A stretch of DNA of 64,000 nucleotides from assembly GCF_014650575.1 (NCBI RefSeq), contig NZ_BMVF01000009.1, positions 124,001 to 188,000 of the forward strand. Reading direction: 5' to 3'. Positions 7,956 through 16,468 of this stretch are shown here, in pieces; the stretch's first letter is position 1; each line of letters begins with the position of its first letter. Both the position numbers and the translations under genes were made by a program. Under the pieces are notes generated by a model. It was not told the origin of the DNA. It saw only the letters and a list, made by a program, of their open reading frames with translations, and ran no database searches. Origin of the DNA: Streptomyces naganishii JCM 4654 (GTDB lineage: Bacteria > Actinomycetota > Actinomycetes > Streptomycetales > Streptomycetaceae).

Positions 7956-8663
7956 ATGACGCCCATCCGACTGCTGCTCGTCGACGACGACCCGCTGGTG
8001 AGAGCCGGTCTGTCCCTGATGATGGGCGGCGCCGACGACATCGAGATCGTCGGTGAGGCGGCCGACGGCGCCGAGGTGGAGGACCTGGTCGACCGCACCC
8101 TGCCGGACGTCGTCCTGATGGACGTGCGGATGCCGGGCATGGACGGTCTCACGGCGACCGAGCGGCTGCGCGGACGCGCGCGTGCGCCGCAGGTCGTGCT
8201 CCTCACCACCTTCCACGCCGACGAGCAGGTGTTGCGGGCCCTGCGCGCGGGCGCCTCGGGGTTCGTCCTCAAGGACACCCCGCCGGCCGAGATCGTCGAC
8301 GCGGTACGCCGGGTCGCCGCGGGCGATCCCGTGCTGTCCCCCGCCGTCACCCGCCGGCTCATCCGCCACGCGACCGGCACCGGGGGCGGTTCCGGCCCCG
8401 GCGGAGCGGCCGGAGCGGGCCCCGGCGACCGCCGCGCACGCGCGCGTGAACGCGTCGCCGCCCTCAACGAGCGCGAGTGCGAGGTCGCCCTGCGGATCGG
8501 GCGAGGCCTGGCCAACGCGCAGATAGCCGCCGAGCTCTACATGAGCGTGGCCACCGTCAAGGCCCACGTCTCGCGCGTCCTGACGAAGCTCCATCTGAAC
8601 AACCGGGTGCAGATCGCGCTCCTCGTCCACGACGCGGGACTTCTCGAGGACGAGACGCCGTAG
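7956..8663 (+). CDS. NarL/LuxR-family response regulator
   Basis: A 235-residue two-component response regulator. The receiver domain shows the acidic LLVDDDPLVRAGL start, the phosphorylated aspartate in DVVLMDVRMPG and the conserved LKDTPPAEI lysine region; the C-terminal LuxR-type helix-turn-helix includes LNERECEVALRIGRGLANAQIAAELYMS. A Gly/Ala/Arg-rich linker joins the domains. The ATG at 7956 follows a TGGGTGGGG ribosome-binding site; longer in-frame upstream starts add residues unlike any receiver. No kinase is adjacent, and the same-strand HisKA_3 kinase at 4857-6113 is the obvious partner. Confidence 0.9.
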   Translation: MTPIRLLLVDDDPLVRAGLSLMMGGADDIEIVGEAADGAEVEDLVDRTLPDVVLMDVRMPGMDGLTATERLRGRARAPQVVLLTTFHADEQVLRALRAGASGFVLKDTPPAEIVDAVRRVAAGDPVLSPAVTRRLIRHATGTGGGSGPGGAAGAGPGDRRARARERVAALNERECEVALRIGRGLANAQIAAELYMSVATVKAHVSRVLTKLHLNNRVQIALLVHDAGLLEDETP

Positions 8664-8732
8664 GGGCACTTCAGGGGCGGGCCGGACGTTGTCGGATCAC
8701 GGGGCGTGCCGCGCTCCGGGAGGGGAGTCACG

Positions 8733-9914
8733 ATGGCGGACTTGATCGACCTGACGGAGCACGGGGAGGCTTTATACGCCGACCCGCACGCCGTCTACGC
8801 GGAGCTGCGCGAACTGGGCCCGGTCCACCGGGTGCGCCTGCCGGGGACCGAGCCGTGGGATAGCTGGCTCGTCGTGGGGTACGAGGAGGCGCGCGCCGCC
8901 CTCGCCGACCCGCGGCTGTCCAAGGACGTGAGCCGGATCCAGGGGCCGACCCTGGAGGAGCGGGTCCTCGGCAAGAACATGCTGAACGCCGACCCGCCAC
9001 AGCACACGCGCCTGCGCTCGCTGGTCACCCGCGCGTTCACCGCGCGCCGGGTCGAGGCAATGCGGCCGCGCGTGCAGGAGATCACCGACGGGCTGCTGGA
9101 CGCGATGCTGCCGCACGGGAGCGCGGACCTGGTGGAGGCGCTGGCGTACCCGCTGCCCATCACGGTCATCTGCGAGCTGCTCGGCGTGCCGGAGATGGAC
9201 CGGGCGGCGTTCCGCGAGATGTCCAACGAGGTGGTGGCGCCCACGAGCGCGGAGGCGTACACCGCCGCGATGCACGACTTGGGCGCGTATCTCACCGAGC
9301 TGATCGAGGACAAGCGCTGCGCCGGGCCGGCCGACGACCTGCTCAGCGCGCTGATCCGCACCACCGCCGAGGACGGCGACCGCCTCTCCGGCGAAGAACT
9401 GCGCGGTATGGCCTTCCTGTTGCTGATCGCGGGCCACGAGACCACGGTGAACCTCATCTCCAACGCCGTGCGCGTCCTGCTCACGCACCCGGAGCAACTC
9501 GCCGCGGCCGTGGCCGACCTGGAACTCGTCGACGGCGTGGTCGAGGAGACGCTGCGGTACGAGGGGCCGGTGGAGACCGCCACCTACCGCTACGCGGCGG
9601 AGCCCCTGGAGATCGCCGGCACGGTCATCGCGGCGGGGGAGCCGGTGCTGATAGGCCTCGCCGCGGCCGACCGCGATCCGGGGCGCTTCACGTCACCGGA
9701 CAGCTTCGACATCCGCCGGGACACCCGGGGCCACCTCGCCTTCGGCCACGGCATCCACTACTGCCTCGGCGCCCCGCTCGCCCGCATCGAGGCACGCACA
9801 GCCCTGCGCGGCCTCCTGGAACGCGCCCCCACCCTGACCCTCGACGCCCCACCCGCCAACTGGCTCCCAGGCATGCTGATCCACGGCACCCGAACCCTGA
9901 GGGTGCGCTGGTGA
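8733..9914 (+). CDS. Cytochrome P450 (CYP107-like)
   Basis: A 393-residue soluble cytochrome P450 monooxygenase. All signature motifs are present: the I-helix oxygen-binding LLIAGHETT, the K-helix EETLR, and the heme-binding FGHGIHYCLGAPLAR with the proximal cysteine. The overall sequence resembles the CYP107 group of Streptomyces, which act on macrolides, fatty acids or xenobiotics; the substrate cannot be assigned. The ATG at 8733 is preferred to an upstream GTG-type extension because GGAGGGGAG lies nine bases before it. No ferredoxin or reductase gene and no biosynthetic cluster is adjacent. Confidence 0.9.
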   Translation: MADLIDLTEHGEALYADPHAVYAELRELGPVHRVRLPGTEPWDSWLVVGYEEARAALADPRLSKDVSRIQGPTLEERVLGKNMLNADPPQHTRLRSLVTRAFTARRVEAMRPRVQEITDGLLDAMLPHGSADLVEALAYPLPITVICELLGVPEMDRAAFREMSNEVVAPTSAEAYTAAMHDLGAYLTELIEDKRCAGPADDLLSALIRTTAEDGDRLSGEELRGMAFLLLIAGHETTVNLISNAVRVLLTHPEQLAAAVADLELVDGVVEETLRYEGPVETATYRYAAEPLEIAGTVIAAGEPVLIGLAAADRDPGRFTSPDSFDIRRDTRGHLAFGHGIHYCLGAPLARIEARTALRGLLERAPTLTLDAPPANWLPGMLIHGTRTLRVRW

Positions 9915-10060
9915 CGCCCCCGTCCCGCACCACCCACCCGACCTGAGCCGTCCCGGCGGCCCGGTCCGCGTGAGCGGAGAGCGGCCCCGCCCGCGCCGTA
10001 GCGAGTCGGCGGGGTGCCCCTGCGTCCGCGCGCCCGGTGGCCACTGGGCCACGGCCCCGG

Positions 10061-10076
10061 CCGCGCCCGGGCGCGG
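10061..10076. terminator. Perfect palindrome between convergent genes
   Basis: CCGCGCCCGGGCGCGG is a 16-bp perfect palindrome in the 219-bp gap between the P450 gene (plus) and the oxidoreductase gene (minus), which converge here. It could act as a bidirectional terminator; nothing else is recognised in this gap. Confidence 0.3.
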
Positions 10077-10133
10077 AAGCGGGCCCCGACCGCCTGCGGG
10101 GGCGGCCCGGCCCCGTCCGTGCCCGGGCTCCGG

Positions 10134-11156
10134 TCAGCGCGGCGCGGCTTCCGGGGCGTCCGGGATTTCGGCCAAGGGGACCGGGCGGTGGTCCCGGCGG
10201 GAGCGTTCGCAGGCCTCGGCGATGCGCAGGGCCTGGAGCGCCTCACGACCGTCGCACGGGTTGGCGCGCTCGCCCAGGACGACCTCGACGAACGCGCACA
10301 GCTCCGCCTCGTAGGCGGGCCCGAAGCGTTCCAGGAACCCGGTCCACGGCTTGTCCGCGGCCGGCGGCCCGGTCGGCTCGGTGGACGCGATCGGCGTACG
10401 GTCGTCGAGGCCGACGACGATCTGGTCGCGCTCCCCGGCCAGCTCCATGCGTACGTCGTAACCCGCGCCGTTCAGCCGGGTGGCCGTCGCCGTGGCCAGC
10501 GTGCCGTCGTCGAGGGTGAGCACCGCCGCGCCCGTGTCCACGTCGCCCGCCTCGCGGAACATCGCCGGCCCCGCGTCGGACCCGGCCGCGTACACGTCGA
10601 CGACCTCCCGCCCCGTCACCCAGCGCAGCACGTCGAAGTCGTGGATCAGCGTGTCCCGGAACAGCCCGCCGGACAGCGGCAGCCACGCGGCCGGCGGCGC
10701 GGCCTGGTCGGAGGTGAGCGCGCGCACCGTGTGCAGCCGGCCGAGCCGCCCCGAGCGGACGGCCTCCCGCGCGCCGGCGTACCCCGTGTCGAAGCGCCGC
10801 TGGAAACCCATCTGCAGGATCGTTCCGGCCGCGTCCACCTCGGCGAGCGCCTGCAAGGTGCCCGGCAGATCGAGCGCGATGGGCTTCTCGCAGAACACCG
10901 GGAGCCCCGAGCGTGCTGCCCGACCGATCAGTTCGGCGTGGGCCGACGTCGCCGTGGTGATCACCACCGCGTCCACACCCCACTTGAAGATCTCGTCCAC
11001 TCCGGGGGCGGCCGTCTCGCCCAGCCGGTGGGCGAGATCCTGGGCCCGCGCCGGATCGACGTCCGTGAGGATCAGTGAGCCGACCTCCCGATGGCGGCTG
11101 AGCGTGTTCGCATGAATGGTGCCGATGCGGCCCGTACCGATGACCCCGATGCGCAT
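10134..11156 (-). CDS. Gfo/Idh/MocA family dehydrogenase (inositol 2-dehydrogenase-like)
   Basis: A 340-residue NAD(P)-dependent oxidoreductase. The N-terminal Rossmann fold begins MRIGVIGTGRIGTIHANTL; the family EKP motif (FCEKPIALDL) and the C-terminal GGLFRDTLIHDFDVLRWV segment with the catalytic Asp/His pair follow. It probably oxidises a sugar or cyclitol. The ATG at 11156 places the Rossmann motif at the very N-terminus; further upstream codons would run through the operator. It is divergent from a GntR regulator and shares the intergenic palindrome TGTCCGGACA with it, so it most likely belongs to the same sugar regulon as the ABC importer. Confidence 0.88.
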   Translation of the reverse strand: MRIGVIGTGRIGTIHANTLSRHREVGSLILTDVDPARAQDLAHRLGETAAPGVDEIFKWGVDAVVITTATSAHAELIGRAARSGLPVFCEKPIALDLPGTLQALAEVDAAGTILQMGFQRRFDTGYAGAREAVRSGRLGRLHTVRALTSDQAAPPAAWLPLSGGLFRDTLIHDFDVLRWVTGREVVDVYAAGSDAGPAMFREAGDVDTGAAVLTLDDGTLATATATRLNGAGYDVRMELAGERDQIVVGLDDRTPIASTEPTGPPAADKPWTGFLERFGPAYEAELCAFVEVVLGERANPCDGREALQALRIAEACERSRRDHRPVPLAEIPDAPEAAPR

Positions 11157-11198
11157 GGGAACAAGGTGAGTGCCGACCCTGGGCCGTGTCAATCCGTA

Positions 11199-11208
11199 TG
11201 TCCGGACA
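11199..11208. promoter_or_regulatory. GntR-type palindrome in divergent promoter region
   Basis: TGTCCGGACA is a perfect 10-bp palindrome in the context ATGTCCGGACAAT between the dehydrogenase and GntR genes. The identical 13-base context recurs at 12098-12110 before the ABC operon, which marks it as the likely binding site of the GntR regulator encoded between them. Confidence 0.7.
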
Positions 11209-11246
11209 ATCGGACTACACAACTTCCCGTCAACCGGCCGCAGGAC

Positions 11247-11252
11247 TACGCT
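11247..11252 (+). promoter_or_regulatory. Probable -10 element of a leaderless gntR transcript
   Basis: TACGCT matches the TANNNT form of Streptomyces -10 boxes and ends six bases before the GTG start at 11259. That spacing would place the transcription start at or next to the start codon. No Shine-Dalgarno sequence precedes this GTG, which fits leaderless translation. The -35 region is weak. Confidence 0.4.
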
Positions 11253-11258
11253 CGGGCC

Positions 11259-12023
11259 GTGCCGAAACCAGAAGAGGACCCGACCGTGGCGCTCGGGCTC
11301 AGTGTGGACCGCAGCTCACCGGTGCCGCTGTACTTCCAGCTGGCGCAGCAGTTGGAGGCCGCGATCGAGCGCGGCACGCTCACCCCGGGCAGCCTGCTGG
11401 GCAACGAGATCGAACTCGCCGCACGGCTCGGCCTGTCCCGCCCCACCGTCCGCCAGGCCATCCAGTCCCTGGTCGACAAGGGCCTCCTGGTACGGCGCCG
11501 GGGCGTAGGCACCCAGGTCGTGCACAGCCAGGTCAAGCGCCCCCTGGAGCTCAGCAGCCTCTACGACGACCTGGAGGCGGCCGGCCAGCGCCCGGCGACC
11601 AAGGTCCTCGTCAACACCGTCGTACCGGCCTCCGCCGAGGTCGCCGCCGCCCTCGGGGTGGCCGAGGACAGCGAGGTCCACCGCATCGAGCGGCTGAGGC
11701 TCGCGCACGGCGAGCCGATGGCGTACCTGATCAACCACCTGCCGCCCGGCCTGCTGGACCTCGACACCGGGCAGCTCGAGGCCACCGGTCTGTACCGGCT
11801 GATGCGCTCCGCCGGGATCACCCTGCACAGCGCCCGCCAGTCCATCGGCGCCCGCGCCGCCACCCCGGCCGAGGCCGAGCGGCTCGGCGAGGAGGAGGGC
11901 GCCCCGCTGCTCACCATGCAGCGCGCCACCTTCGACGACACCGGCCGCGCGGTCGAGTTCGGCACCCACACCTACCGGCCGTCCCGCTACTCGTTCGAGT
12001 TCCAGCTGCTCGTACGCTCCTGA
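11259..12023 (+). CDS. GntR-family transcriptional regulator (HutC-type)
   Basis: A 254-residue regulator with an N-terminal winged helix (SPVPLYFQLAQQLEAAIERG, then LAARLGLSRPTVRQAIQ as recognition helix) and a C-terminal UTRA-like effector domain ending with the YRPSRYSFEFQL strand typical of the HutC subfamily. It is expected to repress sugar genes until a sugar phosphate or sugar binds. It lies between a divergent dehydrogenase and a downstream ABC importer, with the same palindrome before both units. The GTG at 11259 is chosen because it precedes the conserved wing and follows a suitable -10 box. Confidence 0.9.
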   Translation: MPKPEEDPTVALGLSVDRSSPVPLYFQLAQQLEAAIERGTLTPGSLLGNEIELAARLGLSRPTVRQAIQSLVDKGLLVRRRGVGTQVVHSQVKRPLELSSLYDDLEAAGQRPATKVLVNTVVPASAEVAAALGVAEDSEVHRIERLRLAHGEPMAYLINHLPPGLLDLDTGQLEATGLYRLMRSAGITLHSARQSIGARAATPAEAERLGEEEGAPLLTMQRATFDDTGRAVEFGTHTYRPSRYSFEFQLLVRS

Positions 12024-12098
12024 GCCCGAGCCGAGCCCCAGTTCGAGCCCGGGCCTGGGCCCCCGAGCCCCAGCCTGGGCCTGAGCCCTCGAGCCTCA

Positions 12099-12108
12099 TG
12101 TCCGGACA
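12099..12108. promoter_or_regulatory. Second copy of the GntR-type palindrome, before the ABC operon
   Basis: TGTCCGGACA in the context ATGTCCGGACAAT is repeated here exactly as at 11199-11208, 139 bp upstream of the solute-binding protein gene. A GATAAT at 12159-12164 could be the -10 element downstream. The rest of the 12024-12247 gap holds only short GC-rich GAGCCC-type repeats. Confidence 0.7.
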
Positions 12109-12247
12109 ATGTGACCGAAGTGTCCTCCCCGCCGACCGGAGCGCGGGTCCCCGTGTTCGATAATGCGACGTTCGGGGCTGATGAGGTCGTCATCGGCCCC
12201 GCGCGTACGTTCGAGCACGGCACGGCAAGCAAGAAGGGCACGGCCTC

Positions 12248-13252
12248 GTGGCACGGTTTCCAACCTGGGCAGTCATCGCGCTGGCGGGGGCGCTGTCGGT
12301 ATCCCTCGCGGGGTGCAGCAGCACCGGCGGCAAACGGGCGGAGGACGCCCGCAAGGCCGCCGCGGCACAGGGGAGGGCCGCGGTGAACACCCCCCGCTGG
12401 ACCTTCGCGATGATCACCCACTCGGGTGATGGCGACACCTTCTGGGACATCGTGCAGAGCGGTGCCAAGCAGGCGGCGGTCAAGGACAACATCAACTTCC
12501 TGTACTCGCACGACACCGAGGCCCAGCAGCAGGCGCAGCTCGTGGACGCCGCGGTCGACAAGAAGGTCGACGGCATCATCGTCACGCTCGCCAAGCCCGA
12601 CGCGCTCAAGGCGGCGGTCGCCCGCGCGGAGAAGGCCGGCATCCCCGTGATCACGGTCAACTCCGGCTCCGCGGAGTCCAAGGCCTTCGGCGCCCTCACC
12701 CACGTCGGCCAGGACGAGACCGTGGCCGGCGAGGCCGTGGGCGAGGAGCTGAACGAACGCGGGAAGAAGAAGGCGCTGTGCGTCCTGCACGAGCAGGGCA
12801 ACGTCGGTCACGAGCAGCGCTGCGCCGGCGTGGCGAAGACCTTCTCCGGCAAGGTCGAGAACCTCTACGTCAACGGCACCAGCATGCCGGACGTGCAGTC
12901 GGCGATCGGTGCCAAGCTCCAGGCGGACAAGTCCGTCGACGCGGTCGTCACGCTCGGCGCTCCTTACGCCGACACCGCGGTGAAGGCGAAGGCGGACGCG
13001 GGCAGCGGCGCCGAGATCGACACCTTCGACCTCAACGCCAAGGTCGCCGCCGAGCTCCAGGACGGCACGCTCGGCTTCGCCGTCGACCAGCAGCCGTACC
13101 TCCAGGGCTACGAGGCCGTCGACCTGCTGTGGCTCCACAAGTACAACGGCGACGTGCTCGGCGGTGGCAAGCCGGTGCTCACCGGACCGCAGATCGTCAC
13201 CAAGGACCAGGCGGCCGAGCTCGCGGAGTACACCAAGCGGGGCACCCGATGA
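12248..13252 (+). CDS. Sugar ABC transporter solute-binding lipoprotein
   Basis: A 334-residue periplasmic-binding-protein-like lipoprotein of the ribose/galactose (CUT2) class. A short signal peptide ends with the lipobox LAGC (Cys near residue 22). The mature protein has the typical two-lobed core: HDTEAQQQAQLVDAAVDKKVDGIIVTLAKPDAL and GIPVITVNSG. The GTG at 12248 is preceded by AAGAAGGG. It captures an unknown sugar at the membrane surface and delivers it to the permease, whose ATG overlaps this gene's stop by 4 bp. Confidence 0.92.
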   Translation: MARFPTWAVIALAGALSVSLAGCSSTGGKRAEDARKAAAAQGRAAVNTPRWTFAMITHSGDGDTFWDIVQSGAKQAAVKDNINFLYSHDTEAQQQAQLVDAAVDKKVDGIIVTLAKPDALKAAVARAEKAGIPVITVNSGSAESKAFGALTHVGQDETVAGEAVGEELNERGKKKALCVLHEQGNVGHEQRCAGVAKTFSGKVENLYVNGTSMPDVQSAIGAKLQADKSVDAVVTLGAPYADTAVKAKADAGSGAEIDTFDLNAKVAAELQDGTLGFAVDQQPYLQGYEAVDLLWLHKYNGDVLGGGKPVLTGPQIVTKDQAAELAEYTKRGTR

Positions 13253-14289
13253 GCGCAACCCTGGAACGCACATCCGACGAAAGGATTCTGCATACCTCGC
13301 CGCTGCGTCGGCTGCTGTCCCGCCCCGAGTTCGGCTCGGTCGTCGGCGCGATCGCCGTCCTGGTCTTCTTCTCCCTGGCCGCGGACGGCTTCCTGCGCGC
13401 CTCCAGCCTCAGCACCGTTCTGTACGCGTCCTCGGCCATCGGCATCATGGCGGTCCCGGTCGCGCTGCTGATGATCGGCGGCGAGTTCGACCTGTCGGCC
13501 GGCGTCCTGGTGACCTCCTCGGCGCTGGTCTCCTCGATGTTCAGCTACCAGATGACCGCCAACGTATGGGTCGGCGTCGGCGTCTCCCTGCTGGTCACCC
13601 TCGCCATCGGCGCCCTCAACGGCTACGTCCTGACCCGCACCGGCCTGCCCAGCTTCATCGTCACGCTGGGCACCTTCCTCATGCTGACCGGCGCCAACCT
13701 CGGCCTCACCAAGCTGATCGACGGCACCGTCTCCACCAAGACCATCGCCGACATGGAGGGCTTCCCGACGGCCCACGCCGTGTTCGCCTCCACGCTCACC
13801 GTCGGCGGCGTCGGCTTCAAGGTCACCATCCTGTGGTGGCTCGGCCTGGTCGCCCTCGCCACCTGGATCCTGCTGCGCACCCGCACCGGCAACTGGATCT
13901 TCGCGGTCGGCGGCAACAAGGATGCGGCCCGCGCGGTCGGCGTGCCGGTCACGAGGACCAAGATCGGCCTCTACATGGGCGTCGCCCTCGGCGCCTGGAT
14001 CTCCGGCCAGCACCTGCTGTTCTCCTTCGACGCGGTGCAGTCCGGCGAGGGCGTGGGCAACGAGCTGATCTACATCATCGCCGCCGTCATCGGCGGCTGC
14101 CTGATCACCGGCGGCTACGGCAGCGCCATCGGCTCGGCGGTCGGCGCGCTGCTGTTCGGCATGACCAGCAAGGGCATCGTCTTCGCCGAGTGGAACCCCG
14201 ACTGGTTCAAGTTCTTCCTCGGAGCGATGCTGCTCCTCGCGACCCTGCTCAACACCTGGGTCCGCAAGCGGGCGGAGGCCGCCAAGTGA
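13249..14289 (+). CDS. Sugar ABC transporter permease (CUT2)
   Basis: A 346-residue integral membrane permease of the RbsC/FrcC type with about ten hydrophobic segments. Recognisable family motifs are the VALLMIGGEFDLSAG segment in the first third and the GGNKDAARAVGVPVTR cytoplasmic loop that docks the ATPase. It overlaps the binding-protein gene by ATGA and the ATPase gene by GTGA, so the three are translationally coupled. A single permease gene implies a homodimeric channel. Confidence 0.92.
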   Translation: MSATLERTSDERILHTSPLRRLLSRPEFGSVVGAIAVLVFFSLAADGFLRASSLSTVLYASSAIGIMAVPVALLMIGGEFDLSAGVLVTSSALVSSMFSYQMTANVWVGVGVSLLVTLAIGALNGYVLTRTGLPSFIVTLGTFLMLTGANLGLTKLIDGTVSTKTIADMEGFPTAHAVFASTLTVGGVGFKVTILWWLGLVALATWILLRTRTGNWIFAVGGNKDAARAVGVPVTRTKIGLYMGVALGAWISGQHLLFSFDAVQSGEGVGNELIYIIAAVIGGCLITGGYGSAIGSAVGALLFGMTSKGIVFAEWNPDWFKFFLGAMLLLATLLNTWVRKRAEAAK

Positions 14290-15182
14290 CGCACAGCGCA
14301 CGTACCGAAGCAGGTACAGCAGCAGGCACCGAGGCACGTACCGAAGCAGGTACGCAGGCACGTACCGAAGCAGGCACCGAGGCAGCCACCGAAGGGCGCA
14401 TCGGCGCACGTACGGCGCTCGTCGAGCTGTCCGGCGTCAGCAAGCACTACGGCGCCGTACGCGCCCTCCATGGCGTGTCCCTGGAGGTGCACGCCGGGGA
14501 GATCACCTGCGTGCTGGGCGACAACGGTGCCGGCAAGTCGACTCTGATCAAGATCATCGCCGGCCTGCACCAGCACGACGGCGGCGTCCTGCGCGTCGAC
14601 GGCGAGGAGACCCGCCTCGCCTCCCCGCGCGAGGCCCTGGACCGGGGCATTGCCACCGTCCACCAGGACCTCGCGGTCGTCGGCCTGATGCCGGTGTGGC
14701 GCAACTTCTTCCTCGGCTCCGAGCCCCGCAAGGGCGCCGGGCCCTTCAAGCGCCTGGACGTCGACCTCATGCGCAGGACGACCCGGGAGGAACTGCTGCG
14801 CATGGGCATCGACCTGCGCGACGTCGACCAGCCCATCGGCACCCTGTCCGGCGGCGAACGCCAGTGCGTGGCGATCGCGCGGGCGGTGCACTTCGGCGCC
14901 AAGGTGCTCGTCCTGGACGAGCCGACGGCGGCCCTGGGCGTGAAGCAGTCGGGCACGGTGCTGAAGTATGTGGCGGCGGCACGTGACGAGGGCCTGGGCG
15001 TTGTCTTCATCACCCACAACCCGCATCACGCGTACCTCGTGGGTGACCGCTTCGTCCTGCTGAAGAGGGGTGCGATGGCCGGCAACCACACCCGGGACGC
15101 GATCACCCTGGAGGAGCTCACGCGCCAGATGGCGGGCGGCAACGAGCTCGACGACCTGCGGCACGAACTGCGGCGGAGCTGA
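14286..15182 (+). CDS. Sugar ABC transporter ATP-binding protein, single ATPase domain
   Basis: A 298-residue ABC ATPase with Walker A GDNGAGKST, Q-loop VHQD, signature LSGGERQ, Walker B VLVLDEPTAA and the H-loop FITHN. Most CUT2 importers use a double-domain ATPase of about 500 residues; this one has a single domain, as in FrcA-type fructose systems, so two copies must pair. The first 35-40 residues are an unusual repeat of Thr-Glu-Ala-Gly/Arg (for example TEAGTAAGTEARTEAGTQAR) before the domain begins at TALVELSGVSKHYG. The GTG at 14286 overlaps the permease stop. Confidence 0.9.
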   Translation: MTHSARTEAGTAAGTEARTEAGTQARTEAGTEAATEGRIGARTALVELSGVSKHYGAVRALHGVSLEVHAGEITCVLGDNGAGKSTLIKIIAGLHQHDGGVLRVDGEETRLASPREALDRGIATVHQDLAVVGLMPVWRNFFLGSEPRKGAGPFKRLDVDLMRRTTREELLRMGIDLRDVDQPIGTLSGGERQCVAIARAVHFGAKVLVLDEPTAALGVKQSGTVLKYVAAARDEGLGVVFITHNPHHAYLVGDRFVLLKRGAMAGNHTRDAITLEELTRQMAGGNELDDLRHELRRS

Positions 15183-15319
15183 GCGGCGGGGGCGTCGCCG
15201 AGGGCGAGCCGGCCCCCGGGCGCGACCGGTCCGGCGGCGCCCGCGCCCGGCCGCCGGCCCGTCCCGGCCCCGCCTCCCTGTACCGCACCCTTAACGCGCG
15301 TGAGGCAGAATCGGGGCCG

Positions 15320-16468
15320 ATGAGCACCTACCGCGACCTCACCGCCCCCATCGGCTCCCGCCGCGCCCCGGTCCTGCGCACCGTGGGCACGCGCGAGCGC
15401 CGCAGCCACCTGACGGCGCCCCGGGTGCCCACGGTCGGCATCGACATCGGCGGCACCAAGGTGATGGCGGGCGTCGTCGACGCCGACGGCAACATCCTGG
15501 AGCGGCTGCGCACCGAGACGCCGGACAAGTCCAAGAGCCCGAAGGTCGTCGAGGACACCATCGTCGAGCTCGTCCTGGACCTGTCCGACCGGCACGACGT
15601 GCACGCCGTCGGCATCGGCGCGGCCGGCTGGGTCGACGCCGACCGCAACCGCGTCCTGTTCGCACCCCACCTGTCCTGGCGCAACGAGCCGCTGCGCGAC
15701 CGGCTCTCCGAACGCCTGTCGGTGCCCGTCCTGGTCGACAACGACGCCAACGCCGCCGCCTGGGCCGAGTGGCGCTTCGGCGCCGGGCGTGGCGAGGACC
15801 ACCTCGTCATGATCACGCTCGGCACCGGCATCGGCGGCGCGATCCTGGAGGACGGCCAGGTCAAGCGGGGCAAGTACGGCGTGGCCGGCGAGTTCGGCCA
15901 CATGCAGGTCGTGCCCGGAGGCCACCGCTGCCCGTGCGGCAACCGCGGCTGCTGGGAGCAGTACAGCTCGGGCAACGCGCTGGTGCGCGAGGCGCGCGAG
16001 CTGGCCGCGGCCGACTCCCCGGTCGCCTACGGGATCATCGAGCACGTCAAGGGCAACATCGGCGACATCACCGGCCCGATGATCACCGAGCTGGCCCGCG
16101 AGGGTGACGCCATGTGCGTCGAGCTCCTCCAGGACATCGGCCAGTGGCTCGGCGTCGGCATCGCCAACCTGGCCGCCGCCCTCGACCCCTCCTGCTTCGT
16201 CGTCGGCGGTGGTGTCTCCGCGGCCGACGACCTGCTCATCGGCCCCGCGCGGGACGCCTTCAGGCGCCATCTCACCGGCCGCGGCTACCGCCCCGAGGCG
16301 CGCATCGCCCGCGCGCAGCTCGGTCCCGAGGCCGGCATGGTCGGCGCCGCCGACCTCGCCCGGCTCGTCGCCCGCCGCTTCCGCCGCGCCAAGCGCCGCC
16401 GCGTGGAGCGCCACGAGCGCTACGAGCGCTACGCGGAGGCCCGGCGCACGGCCCGGGAGGCGCTGTGA
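15320..16468 (+). CDS. ROK-family sugar kinase (glucokinase-like)
   Basis: A 382-residue ATP-dependent sugar kinase. The ATP-binding motif VGIDIGGTKVMAGVVD, the catalytic DNDANAAAWAE aspartate region, the HMQ substrate residues and the zinc motif CPCGNRGCWEQYSSG are all present, as in Streptomyces glucokinases. It phosphorylates the sugar imported by the upstream ABC system. The C-terminus is extended by an Arg-rich tail after LARLVARRF. Its 3' end overlaps the next gene by GTGA. Confidence 0.9.
   Translation: MSTYRDLTAPIGSRRAPVLRTVGTRERRSHLTAPRVPTVGIDIGGTKVMAGVVDADGNILERLRTETPDKSKSPKVVEDTIVELVLDLSDRHDVHAVGIGAAGWVDADRNRVLFAPHLSWRNEPLRDRLSERLSVPVLVDNDANAAAWAEWRFGAGRGEDHLVMITLGTGIGGAILEDGQVKRGKYGVAGEFGHMQVVPGGHRCPCGNRGCWEQYSSGNALVREARELAAADSPVAYGIIEHVKGNIGDITGPMITELAREGDAMCVELLQDIGQWLGVGIANLAAALDPSCFVVGGGVSAADDLLIGPARDAFRRHLTGRGYRPEARIARAQLGPEAGMVGAADLARLVARRFRRAKRRRVERHERYERYAEARRTAREAL

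Noticed and set aside
8733..9914. Secondary-metabolite cluster around the P450
   Set aside because: Neighbours are regulatory and sugar genes; no polyketide, peptide or terpene enzyme is present.
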